Of a DNA stretch of 64,000 nucleotides, positions 56,956 to 64,000 are shown piece after piece. Where the stretch lies: NCBI RefSeq assembly GCF_025060755.1, contig NZ_JANYUY010000046.1, positions 1-64,000 of the forward strand, given 5' to 3'. The DNA is from Paenibacillus doosanensis. GTDB taxonomy: Bacteria > Bacillota > Bacilli > Paenibacillales > NBRC-103111. Position 1 is the first letter of the stretch. Every line of letters begins with the position of its first letter. A program made the position numbers and the translations under genes. The notes under the pieces are model-generated. The model saw only the letters and a program-made list of their open reading frames with translations, searched no databases and was not told the DNA's origin.

Positions 56956-58218
56956 TTACAGTTTGAAAATTTGAATCGTTTGCTGCAGCTTGGTCACCAG
57001 CTTGGTCATTTGCTCGGATTGCTCGACGATCGCTTGAACCGAGCTGATCTGCTCGTTCATGGAGGCGGATACCTCTTGCGTGCCGGCGGCGGACTGCTCC
57101 GTAATGGCCGATATGTTCTCCATCGTTGCCGAAATGCGCTGGGCGCTGTCCAGCATTTGCTCGCTTTCGCGGGCGAAGGCCGTAATTTGCTCGGATATAA
57201 ACTTCACGCTATTTACGATTTCGGCAAAGACGGTTTCGGTTTCGTCGATCAATTGGGTTTGCTTATGTACGATTTGTTCGTTTTCGGTAATATGTGCCAA
57301 CGCTTCGCGAATGCCTTCTTCGATGTTGCGCACGAGGAAGAACACTTCCTTGGTCGAGGTGGTCGACTCTTCGGCCAGCTTGCGCACTTCCTGAGCGACA
57401 ACGGCGAATCCTTTGCCGTGCTCTCCGGCGCGGGCCGCTTCGATAGACGCGTTCAGCGACAGCAAATTCGTTTGCTCCGCAATATCGGAGATCGTGCGGG
57501 TAATTTGCGAGATGCCGTTCGCCTGCTCGGCCAGCTTGTCGATCGTCTGCGATACGTTGGCGGTAGCGGCGACGTTGCGCTTCATGCCTTCGCTCTGCGT
57601 TTCGACGGCCTGCAGTCCCTTCTCCACAAGGGTGATCATCTGCCCGGAGCGGGAGTCCATTTCCTTGGTCGAGGCGGTGTAAGAGGTGACTTTTTGCTCA
57701 ATGTCCTTGGTAGCGATCGAAATGCCGGAGATTTCCTCCGAAATTTGGTTGGCGCCGGCGGCGAGCTCGCCCGAGGAGATGGCTACTTGCTCAAGCACCG
57801 ATTTCAAGCCTTCGTTTTTGAAGAAAATGTCGCGGCTGGAGTCGAATACATGCTTCGACATATTTCCGGTATCGTGCAAAATTTCGCGAAGCTTGTCCAT
57901 CATCTTGTTGAAAGCATTGCCGAGCTCTCCTAACGCGTCATCGGATTGGACGGCTACCTTCTGTGAAAAATCGCCTTTAGAGATGTTCAGGGCGACCCGG
58001 GAAATGTTGTTGATCGGCTCTGTAAGCGTTCTCTCAAACCAGCTTATAAAAGGAAAGCTGAGTCCGGCCATGATCACGAGGAAGGCGATGCCGATAATAA
58101 GATGATCCGTTTGGAGAACCATGATGAGAAAGGCGATCGAATAAATGGCCACAAGCAAGTAGCAGCCGAGCTGCAGTTTCTTTTTAAACGACAAGCTTTG
58201 AATCCGGTCCATCAGCAA
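56956..58218 (-). CDS. Methyl-accepting chemotaxis protein without ectodomain
   Basis: A 420-aa receptor. Two membrane helices (about residues 14-35 and 42-62) are joined by only a few residues, so there is no extracellular ligand domain. A HAMP domain ([20 protein letters not shown] near 75-95) and a long signalling coiled coil follow. The hairpin tip [20 protein letters not shown] is intact. Such receptors sense internal, membrane or energy-related cues. RBS AGGGGACT lies upstream of 58218. Confidence 0.92.
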   Translation of the reverse strand: MLMDRIQSLSFKKKLQLGCYLLVAIYSIAFLIMVLQTDHLIIGIAFLVIMAGLSFPFISWFERTLTEPINNISRVALNISKGDFSQKVAVQSDDALGELGNAFNKMMDKLREILHDTGNMSKHVFDSSRDIFFKNEGLKSVLEQVAISSGELAAGANQISEEISGISIATKDIEQKVTSYTASTKEMDSRSGQMITLVEKGLQAVETQSEGMKRNVAATANVSQTIDKLAEQANGISQITRTISDIAEQTNLLSLNASIEAARAGEHGKGFAVVAQEVRKLAEESTTSTKEVFFLVRNIEEGIREALAHITENEQIVHKQTQLIDETETVFAEIVNSVKFISEQITAFARESEQMLDSAQRISATMENISAITEQSAAGTQEVSASMNEQISSVQAIVEQSEQMTKLVTKLQQTIQIFKL

Positions 58219-58394
58219 GTCCCCTTTACATTGAATGTTAAATTATTACTATGATGAATTATATCACCCAAAAGTACCATGGTCTATAGCTTTTCTCCTA
58301 TGACTGCCACGCGGTTCTTTGTAAAATTCGCGTTATGGGACTATAGGCTCTGACCGCTTTTTTTAAAAATGAAACGATCCGGGAGAGATGATCT

Positions 58395-58787
58395 ATGCTC
58401 GATGTTCAAACGATTCATCATGTCAGCGTATGCGTTCGCGATTTGGAAAAAGCCAAGTCGTTTTATGGCGGGAAATTGGGCCTTACGGAGATCGAGCGCC
58501 CTCCGTTCGATTTCTCCGGAGCCTGGTATGCGGTGGGCGCTTCGGGACAGCAGCTTCATTTGATCGTGCACAACGGGGAGACGTTAAGGGAGGGGCCGAT
58601 CGACACCCGTGACGGCCATTTCGCCCTTCGCGTCGCCAGCTACAAAGCCGCCCGGCTGTGGCTGGAATCGCAAGGAATTCCCTATGAAGCGAGACCGCAT
58701 GCGAGGACCGGTTTCCCGCAAATTTATGTGCTGGACCCTGATCATAATGTCATCGAGCTGAACGCCGATGTTTGCGACGAGGAATAA
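58395..58787 (+). CDS. VOC family (glyoxalase/dioxygenase-like) protein
   Basis: A 130-aa vicinal-oxygen-chelate protein: two beta-alpha-beta-beta-beta halves, with TIHHVSVCVRDLEKAKSFY near 6-24 and the second-half IYVLDPDHNVIELN near 110-123. The metal ligands could be His8/9, His55 and Glu121. GGGAGAG precedes ATG 58395. Substrate unknown. Confidence 0.87.
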   Translation: MLDVQTIHHVSVCVRDLEKAKSFYGGKLGLTEIERPPFDFSGAWYAVGASGQQLHLIVHNGETLREGPIDTRDGHFALRVASYKAARLWLESQGIPYEARPHARTGFPQIYVLDPDHNVIELNADVCDEE

Positions 58788-58848
58788 AAAGTCAGCGCCC
58801 GAAAGCCGAAGATGAACGGTTTTGCTAAGGGAGCTTGAACGCGCCGAA

Positions 58849-58880
58849 GCCGGAAGGGATTCCCTTCCGGTATTTGTTTG
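58849..58880 (+). terminator. Terminator after VOC gene
   Basis: CCGGAAGGGA-TTCCCTTCCGG palindrome followed by TATTTGTTTGTC. The region 58890-59050 is unusually AT-rich and holds no supported gene. Confidence 0.7.
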
Positions 58881-59054
58881 TCTTTTCGTCCGGGCAGGGT
58901 GAAAGAGGTCGATTTTTCGGAAAATGTGGTTTGAACGTATAGTTTAATTTACCCTTATAAGTAATAATTTGGATAAAAAGTCCTAGAATATTTTGTCTAA
59001 ATTTGTTTGATCGTGTAGAAATATAGGAAGTTTTCTGAAAAATGTTATTAATTG

Positions 59055-59083
59055 TTGATAAACATATAAAATTTACATATAAT
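59055..59083 (+). promoter_or_regulatory. Strong SigA-type promoter
   Basis: TTGATA (59055-59060), 17-bp spacer, TATAAT (59078-59083), in AT-rich sequence about 66 bp before the ATG at 59149. Confidence 0.78.
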
Positions 59084-59148
59084 GGGGCTACAGCACTAGA
59101 ACTACATACACAAAATCTTGAGAAACAGACTAGATGGGAGGGATCTTA

Positions 59149-59529
59149 ATGATTTTAGAAAATGTACCTTTGGCCAGACAGCTTGATATCGTGTTCCGCG
59201 AAATTAAGGATGAGCTGACCCAACTGACCTCAGGAACAGTGTTCGTGCAAATTCGCAATAACGTCATCGGGAAGTTTGGGGTTAGAGCATTTCCTCTGGA
59301 AAGTAAAGGAGGACAACTTCAAATGATGGATTCGGGGCTGTCTGAGCTGCACGTGCAATCATTTAGGCAAACCGCACTGGAGTCGCTCAAGCTGAAGCGT
59401 TGGACTCACGGGGAAATTTTATTCGAATTCGCGATGAAGAAGAACACGCTGTGCACAAGCGTTTCTTTCGAGTCGAACTACAATATGGCAAGCGTTCTTG
59501 CCGATGCAGAGAAAAAAAGAAAAATATAA
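59149..59529 (+). CDS. Hypothetical 126-aa protein with strong promoter
   Basis: Starts MILENVPLARQLDIVFREIK; GGGAGGG lies 6 nt upstream. It is a mixed alpha/beta cytoplasmic protein without Cys motifs or membrane segments. The near-consensus promoter and lower-GC, AT-rich upstream region suggest high or stationary-phase-type expression (inference). A terminator follows after 105 bp. I do not recognise a family. Confidence 0.65.
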   Translation: MILENVPLARQLDIVFREIKDELTQLTSGTVFVQIRNNVIGKFGVRAFPLESKGGQLQMMDSGLSELHVQSFRQTALESLKLKRWTHGEILFEFAMKKNTLCTSVSFESNYNMASVLADAEKKRKI

Positions 59530-59633
59530 CTATGTAAGATGTATACGACTTGCCGATTCTTTTAGCTTATGCCCTTATTTTTCTCTTTTTATTTCATTAT
59601 TCATTATTCATTGGAATTGGATCGGTATCGGTA

Positions 59634-59668
59634 CCCTGCTGACTCGAGTAGTCGGCGGGCTTTTTTTT
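59634..59668 (+). terminator. Terminator after 59149 gene
   Basis: CCTGCTGACT pairs with AGTCGGCGGG (two wobbles) around CGAGT-type loop and is followed by TTTTTTTTG. Copy C of R1 begins at the T tract. Confidence 0.8.
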
Positions 59669-59839
59669 GTTTAGGAAATGATGCGCAGCAAGTTCCTGTG
59701 GAAATCCGTGGTCTCCCCCGAAAGTAAAGTCTACCCATAGAACGATCCCAGAGGAAGGGTTAGACGCCGATCCAGCTTAGGCTGGATGCGGACGGAATAA
59801 GCTTCAGAGCATCACGTCACTTTTGGGGGGATTTGTTCT
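59667..59839. repeat. R1 dispersed element, copy C
   Basis: A 127-bp core (59713-59839) from CTCCCCCGAAAGT to TTTTGGGGGG-ATTTGTTCT, plus a left extension from TTGTTTAGGAAATGATGCGC shared with copy A. The internal hairpin ATCCAGC-TTAG-GCTGGAT is perfect, and GTCTACCC/GGGTTAGAC forms a second stem. It lies between a plus-strand terminator and the SASP terminator. Confidence 0.72.
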
Positions 59840-59888
59840 GTTAATGTTCCGGACATTTCTCTTAGAACCGGACGGCAGGGCTGGCCGA

Positions 59889-59927
59889 CAAAAAGAGACG
59901 GTCCTATCGGACCGCCTCCGGTAAGTA
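59889..59927 (-). terminator. Terminator after SASP gene
   Basis: On the minus strand GAGGCGGTCC-GATA-GGACCGTCTC is followed by TTTTTG. Confidence 0.8.
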
Positions 59928-59940
59928 TCGAAGTCAATCG

Positions 59941-60168
59941 TTATCTTGTAAACTTGCCTGCCAATTGCTGCTCGGCGATTTGAACCAGACGACGAGTGAT
60001 GTGGCCACCGATTGCACCTGTGTCACGAGTTGCCATGAAACCATAGTAACCGTCTTGAGGAATTTGGATCCCCAATTCTTGTGCCACTTCATACTTCAGT
60101 TGATCCAAAGCTTGGGAAGCTTGAGGAATGACCAAAGTGTTGCTGCTGCGGGATTGTCCTTGTGCCAT
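59941..60168 (-). CDS. Alpha/beta-type small acid-soluble spore protein (SASP)
   Basis: A 75-aa DNA-binding spore protein that protects the chromosome in dormant spores. The GPR-cleavage-type segment KYEVAQELGIQ near 24-34 and the signature GAIGGHITRRLVQIAEQQL near 50-68 are intact. The start at 60168 follows GGAGGTGATTAAC. A CATACTA box about 30 bp upstream resembles a SigmaF/SigmaG -10, though the -35 spacing could not be fitted well. Expression late in the forespore is known for the family. Confidence 0.95.
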   Translation of the reverse strand: MAQGQSRSSNTLVIPQASQALDQLKYEVAQELGIQIPQDGYYGFMATRDTGAIGGHITRRLVQIAEQQLAGKFTR

Positions 60169-60359
60169 GTTAATCACCTCCGTTCGTTAGGTAGTATGTG
60201 CCAAAAGTAAAATTATACACATGAAATAAATTGGAAATTAACACCAAGTGAAAGGGCCTGCCCGTTCCTTCTATACAACCCGCAATGCTTTTTCTATAAT
60301 GGAAAGACAAGAAGGCAAGGCGTACGCTCGTGCGTTTAGAGGCAGAGGAGTGGATTATC

Positions 60360-60833
60360 GTGTTTTTACTGACATGCCAAGGATGGTCCTGGGACCGGGA
60401 CCTGCAGATTATACATGCCGATGTCCGGCTGGAAATCGACGGAGACAAGCTGATCGACGAGCCTTTATGCGTCGATGTCGGGCTTCCGGCCATGCTGCTT
60501 AGCTTAAGCGAGAATGTAGAGCCGAACCGCTGGGCGGCTGCGGATCAGTGGCAGCTCATGCCGTTTTTCTGCTGCGGCTGCGGAGACCCGGAATGCCGGG
60601 GATACTCGTTTCGCGTCAGGCATCTCGGGGAGAGCTGCCTTGAGCTTACGGAGCTGGAGGAGCGCGAACAGGGGGAGGCCAGAGAGCTCGGAGCCTATAA
60701 GGTGCCGCTGGCAGAATACAGGCCGCAGGTGGAGGCGGTCGCCAGGCAATATTTGCAGTTCATCGAAGGGCTGGATTACCGTCCTTACTTCGCCGATACG
60801 GTGAAGGTCGTTCGCGAGCTGCTGGAGAGATGA
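60360..60833 (+). CDS. Hypothetical protein with CCGCG motif
   Basis: A ~157-aa protein. The start GTG 60360 (AGAGGAG 9 nt upstream) is preferred; the open frame extends to 60330. It carries a Cys cluster (FFCCGCGDPECRGYSFRV) in the middle, possibly metal-binding. No membrane segment. It precedes the propeller gene by 131 bp. No family recognised. Confidence 0.6.
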   Translation: MFLLTCQGWSWDRDLQIIHADVRLEIDGDKLIDEPLCVDVGLPAMLLSLSENVEPNRWAAADQWQLMPFFCCGCGDPECRGYSFRVRHLGESCLELTELEEREQGEARELGAYKVPLAEYRPQVEAVARQYLQFIEGLDYRPYFADTVKVVRELLER

Positions 60834-60964
60834 GTCGTCCGGCGCAGCGGTTGAAATCATAGATAGCAGAATGCTGGAGCAAAAGAGCAGTATCGTGTAT
60901 GGTTCCGTCCGCCGTACTATGGTACCTTTGCAGCAGCAAAGGACTGTAAGGAGGATCAACCGCT

Positions 60965-62215
60965 ATGTCAAATACGACGTCAGCTCCCGTCTGCCTGGGG
61001 AAAATCGATATCCGGGCCGCGGGGCTTCGCTGCAAAATGCTGGTCGGCGACCTGAACGGAGACGGCCGGATGGAGCTGCTGCTCGCCCAGCCTGACGGAG
61101 GCATCGACGACCGCTATGTTCCGCATCAAGTGCAGTGCTTAACTGCCATCGATCTGCTCGGCAATGTATTGTGGCAGACGGGGACGCCGAGCGAACATCC
61201 GGGAGGCCCCGGATCGGATTATCCGGTACAGATCTACGATATCGACGCCGACGGGAAGCTGGAAGTTTTATGTGTCATGGACGGACGGTTCCATATACTG
61301 GACGGAGCCACCGGCAGGGCCAAAGCCGTCTACGAGCTGCCCGACCCGTCCGCGCACGACTGCATCATCGTCGCTAACTTGAGCGGAGGCCCGCACCCGC
61401 AGGATATTATATTGAAAAACCGTTATAAGCAGATGTGGGCGATGGACAAGGAGTTCAAGCTGTTGTGGACGCATCGGGGCAACGTAGGCCATTTCCCTTG
61501 GGCGTACGATCTGGACGGCGACGGCCGCGATGAAGTGATGGCGGGCTACGATCTGCTGGGCCCGGACGGACAAGTGCGCTGGTCGTGCCGGGATTTGAGC
61601 GACCATGCGGATTGCATTTGGGTCGGCGACGTGAACGGCGACGGGGAAGCCGAGCTGGTGATCGGCGGCAGTGTCACCGTCATGTACGACCGGCACGGTG
61701 CAGAGCTGTGGCGCTATGAAGGGTCGATCGAGTCGCAGCACGTCGCGCTGGGCAAATTCCGCGCCGATATGCCGGGCCTGCAAATTGCCGGTCTGGACCG
61801 GATCGTGCGCGGCAATGAGAACGGCAAAGACGGCTTGTTCCTGCTGGACGGAGAGGGCCATGAAGTGTGGAAGGAAGACCGCAAGAGCAAAGGCTGGCTG
61901 ACCATTATCGAGACGATCCGCGGCTGGGATGAAGGGCGGCGGGACTATATTTTCGCTTACCGCAGAGGCGGAGGCATACGTCCGACCTTGTATGACGGGG
62001 AGATGAATGCGGTCGTCGAATTTCCGGCGGACGGCTACGTCGTCCATGCCGATTTGCTGGGCGAAGGAACCGAGCAGGTGATCATCTACGACGATGAGAC
62101 GGCATCCATCTTTGCCAGCCGGGCGATCGATTGGAATCGGGCTCCCTCCGGCACTCCGCTGCCGCAGAGCAAGCGGTTGTACAGCTCCACGCTGTACCCC
62201 GGCGGGCAAATCTAA
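60965..62215 (+). CDS. FG-GAP/VCBS propeller protein, rhamnogalacturonan lyase-like
   Basis: A 416-aa beta-propeller with at least four Ca-binding loops of DxNxDG type: DLNGDGRME near 29, DIDADGKLE near 91, DLDGDGRDE near 183 and DVNGDGEAE near 222. Similar repeats form the catalytic propeller of PL11 rhamnogalacturonan lyases. No signal peptide is present, so the protein is probably cytoplasmic and acts on imported oligosaccharide, if it is catalytic at all. AAGGAGG precedes ATG 60965. It is much shorter than PL11 enzymes (~600 aa). Confidence 0.68.
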   Translation: MSNTTSAPVCLGKIDIRAAGLRCKMLVGDLNGDGRMELLLAQPDGGIDDRYVPHQVQCLTAIDLLGNVLWQTGTPSEHPGGPGSDYPVQIYDIDADGKLEVLCVMDGRFHILDGATGRAKAVYELPDPSAHDCIIVANLSGGPHPQDIILKNRYKQMWAMDKEFKLLWTHRGNVGHFPWAYDLDGDGRDEVMAGYDLLGPDGQVRWSCRDLSDHADCIWVGDVNGDGEAELVIGGSVTVMYDRHGAELWRYEGSIESQHVALGKFRADMPGLQIAGLDRIVRGNENGKDGLFLLDGEGHEVWKEDRKSKGWLTIIETIRGWDEGRRDYIFAYRRGGGIRPTLYDGEMNAVVEFPADGYVVHADLLGEGTEQVIIYDDETASIFASRAIDWNRAPSGTPLPQSKRLYSSTLYPGGQI

Positions 62216-62230
62216 ACCCATATATTTAAG

Positions 62231-62282
62231 AAGCAGAACCTCCCGGAAAGCTTGCACAGAGCTTTTCGCGGAGGTTATTTTG
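62231..62282 (+). terminator. Terminator after propeller gene
   Basis: AACCTCCCGGAAAGCT pairs with AGCTTTTCGCGGAGGTT (two internal mismatches) and is followed by ATTTTG. Confidence 0.72.
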
Positions 62283-62343
62283 TATGCGCTCACGCAAGCC
62301 TTTGCCGCTTACAGGCCGATTGCCGGTCAGAGCTCAGAGGGAA

Positions 62344-63207
62344 TCAATGCGTCTGGGAAGGAGCGGCAGGCTGAAGAGCGAGCATTTTTCTGCGGAAAGT
62401 AGCCGGCGGGCACCCGAAAAAGGACGTAAATTGACGAGTGAAATAAAAAGGGTTATTAAAGCCGACTTCGGCGGCGATTTCGGCGATGGACAGGGACGTA
62501 TGCTCCAGCCGCTTTTTGGCATGTCTAAGCCTGATTTTGATCAGCGTTTCCATCACGGACTCCCCGGTCTGCTTTTTGAACAGATGGGCGAAGCGGGAGG
62601 GAGACAGACTTACCTCGGAGGCGAGAGAAGCTACGGTGAACGGGCGGCTGTAATGTTGAGACAGAAGATCCAGAGCTTCTTGAACACGGGGGTCGATCTT
62701 CCGGATTTCGGCGGCTCGGCTTCCGGCGGTCAGCAGCAGCACCTCCTCCAAGGCGTTTACGGCAAGCCGCTCGGAGAACGGCCCCGATTCGTTGCTGTAC
62801 TGCACCAGATTGGCGAAGGCGGAGGCGATACGGGCCGTTATCGAGGCGTTCTCGACGGCAAGCCATTTGATCCCTTTAATTCCTTCGGGCAGCAGCAGAA
62901 GCGAAGCCCATTCTTCCTTGGGCATGAAATGGCACCAATAAAACTGCCATGTCTCCTGTTCTTTGGTCCCGTAATAATGGGGAGTGCCGGGAGTGATGAT
63001 CGTGATTTCGCCTTCGCCGCATTCCTTGCTCTCGACTCCGTTATGGAATATGCCTTTCCCCGAGACCGTATAGGTCAAATAAAAATCTTGCGTGCCTTTG
63101 GACCGTTTGACCATATAGCCGGAAGGCCGGATGTAGTGGTCGGAAATCAAGATGCCGGGAACGGTGGTCAGATTTTCATTAGCAGTATTGTGCAAAAAAC
63201 TAGCCAT
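62344..63207 (-). CDS. AraC family transcriptional regulator (cupin N-domain)
   Basis: A 287-aa soluble regulator. The N-terminal cupin-like sugar-binding domain includes LTYTVSGKGIFHNG and ITPGTPHYYGT; the C-terminal double helix-turn-helix is FTVASLASEVSLSPSRFAHL and LSIAEIAAEVGFNNPFYFTR. The start is either 63216 or 63207; GGGGG lies closer to the first. It is divergent from the binding-protein gene at 63336, which is its likely target. Confidence 0.9.
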   Translation of the reverse strand: MASFLHNTANENLTTVPGILISDHYIRPSGYMVKRSKGTQDFYLTYTVSGKGIFHNGVESKECGEGEITIITPGTPHYYGTKEQETWQFYWCHFMPKEEWASLLLLPEGIKGIKWLAVENASITARIASAFANLVQYSNESGPFSERLAVNALEEVLLLTAGSRAAEIRKIDPRVQEALDLLSQHYSRPFTVASLASEVSLSPSRFAHLFKKQTGESVMETLIKIRLRHAKKRLEHTSLSIAEIAAEVGFNNPFYFTRQFTSFFGCPPATFRRKMLALQPAAPSQTH

Positions 63208-63335
63208 ATCCGTCATTTCCCCCTAATCAGGCATGTAATATAATGGATTCAAAAATAAGGAAAGATTTCCAAAAACAATCGGATGTGATCATGAATCCGT
63301 GAATCCGTTTGCAAAAGAGGAGGAGAGCAAGCCTT

Positions 63336-64000
63336 ATGTCTTGGAAAAATGCTTCGTTGATGCTCATTATAGCATCTCTTGCCGCATCGGTAACAGCCTG
63401 CAGCGGAGGGAAGGGGGAGACGGCAGGTACGGAACCTGCCCCGGTGCAATCCAAATCCAATCCGAGCGAACCGGTCGAGCTTGTCGTCGTCTCTACCAGC
63501 GGGGATTCGGAGGACAGCTTCAACGAAAGATTTGGAAACGCTATCAAATCCAAATTTCCCAATTATACGATCAAGTACATTCCTTCCAGAAAAGAATACG
63601 GCATTAAGGAAATGCTCGTCGCCGGCCAGCAAATGGATCTATATTTCGATTCCATCAGCTTCTTGACGGGCGGTCTGCTCGGCAATGGACTGCAGTACGA
63701 TATGAGCGATCTGATCAAGCAGTCCAATGTCGATTTGGGCACGCTGGAGCCCGGCACGATCGAGGCGATGAAGCAGCTGTCCGGCGGCAAGATGTACGGC
63801 GTCCCCGTGTTCAATAACAATGTCGTGATGTACTACAACAAAGATCTGTTCGACAAGTCGGGGGTTCCTTATCCGAAGGACGGCATGACCTGGAGCGAGT
63901 TTTCCGATCTGGTCAAGAAGCTTGTCCGCAACGACGGCAACAAGCAGTATGCCGGCTACGCCTACTCGGGTACGCATGTGTTCCGCATGAATCAGCTCTC
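63336..64000 (+). CDS. Sugar ABC transporter substrate-binding lipoprotein (3' end outside window)
   Basis: The coding frame runs off the right edge, so only 221 residues are seen. A lipoprotein signal (MSWKNASLMLIIASLAASV then TAC, Cys near residue 22) and GGKMYGVPVFNNNVVMYYN near 149-167 identify a family-1 extracellular solute-binding protein. AGGAGGAG lies 11 nt before the ATG. The permease genes presumably follow beyond the window. It is divergent from an AraC regulator. Confidence 0.9.
   Translation, partial: MSWKNASLMLIIASLAASVTACSGGKGETAGTEPAPVQSKSNPSEPVELVVVSTSGDSEDSFNERFGNAIKSKFPNYTIKYIPSRKEYGIKEMLVAGQQMDLYFDSISFLTGGLLGNGLQYDMSDLIKQSNVDLGTLEPGTIEAMKQLSGGKMYGVPVFNNNVVMYYNKDLFDKSGVPYPKDGMTWSEFSDLVKKLVRNDGNKQYAGYAYSGTHVFRMNQL

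Noticed and set aside
60195-60220. Complete SigmaG promoter for the SASP gene
   Set aside because: The CATACTA -10 is good, but no -35 fits at 17-18 bp; the nearest match is at 15 bp, so only the -10 is mentioned.
1-64000. tRNA, rRNA, riboswitch, prophage or transposase genes
   Set aside because: None recognised on reading both strands; covariance-model searches were not possible here, so small RNAs could be missed.

Overview
The window looks like chromosomal DNA from an endospore-forming, GC-rich Firmicute of the Paenibacillaceae (Paenibacillus/Cohnella-like). The grounds are sporulation genes (YunB, a LytH-like peptidase, YlbJ, an alpha/beta SASP), Bacillus-type housekeeping genes (YutD, YycC, lipoyl synthase, NAD kinase), strong AGGAGG ribosome sites, frequent GTG/TTG starts, and many carbohydrate ABC transporters with AraC regulators. 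No rRNA, tRNA, CRISPR array, prophage or transposase gene was found.

Region 1 (1-5.1 kb): two sugar ABC permeases (their binding protein probably lies just left of the window), a sugar-phosphate isomerase/epimerase, a polysaccharide deacetylase and a lactonase. Two small minus-strand genes and an SPW-type membrane protein follow (5.3-6.2 kb).

Region 2 (6.2-20.6 kb): a sulfatase, a cysteine phosphatase of the PTP-like phytase type and a LacI regulator. The sulfatase and the LacI gene each have a TTGACA-17-TAnAnT promoter followed by a 24-bp double operator, and the two operators are near mirror images. Next come three tandem paralogous binding proteins, an epimerase, a fused permease and an ATPase (AfuABC/FbpABC-like), then MgtC-, HAD- and inositol-monophosphatase-family genes. 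Together these suggest uptake and intracellular breakdown of a sulfated or phosphorylated polyol or sugar (inference).

Region 3 (20.6-40.4 kb): a MarR regulator that may start at CTG, a DUF4272 protein, a translationally coupled HSP90-like/helical-repeat pair, a cyclase, a GH42 beta-galactosidase divergent from an AraC regulator, and a polysaccharide locus (membrane AraC regulator, binding protein, PL2-like alpha/alpha-barrel protein, epimerase, esterase-like hydrolase).

Region 4 (39.5-62.2 kb): mostly core genes. A Bacillus-like neighbourhood yunB-lytH-lipA-yutD is interrupted by nickel-pincer cofactor genes, in which LarC is split into two convergent genes. Then nadK, a PilZ protein, glgP, ylbJ, a 31-codon membrane peptide, a truncated globin, DUF2225, a GGDEF protein, yycC, an M3 peptidase, a chemoreceptor and a SASP gene. 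The right edge (62.3-64 kb) is an AraC regulator divergent from a truncated sugar-binding lipoprotein.

Scattered between genes are two families of non-coding repeats: a ~125-bp element with terminal inverted repeats in three copies, each just downstream of a rho-independent terminator, and a more degenerate palindromic family built on GGTGAAAAA ends.
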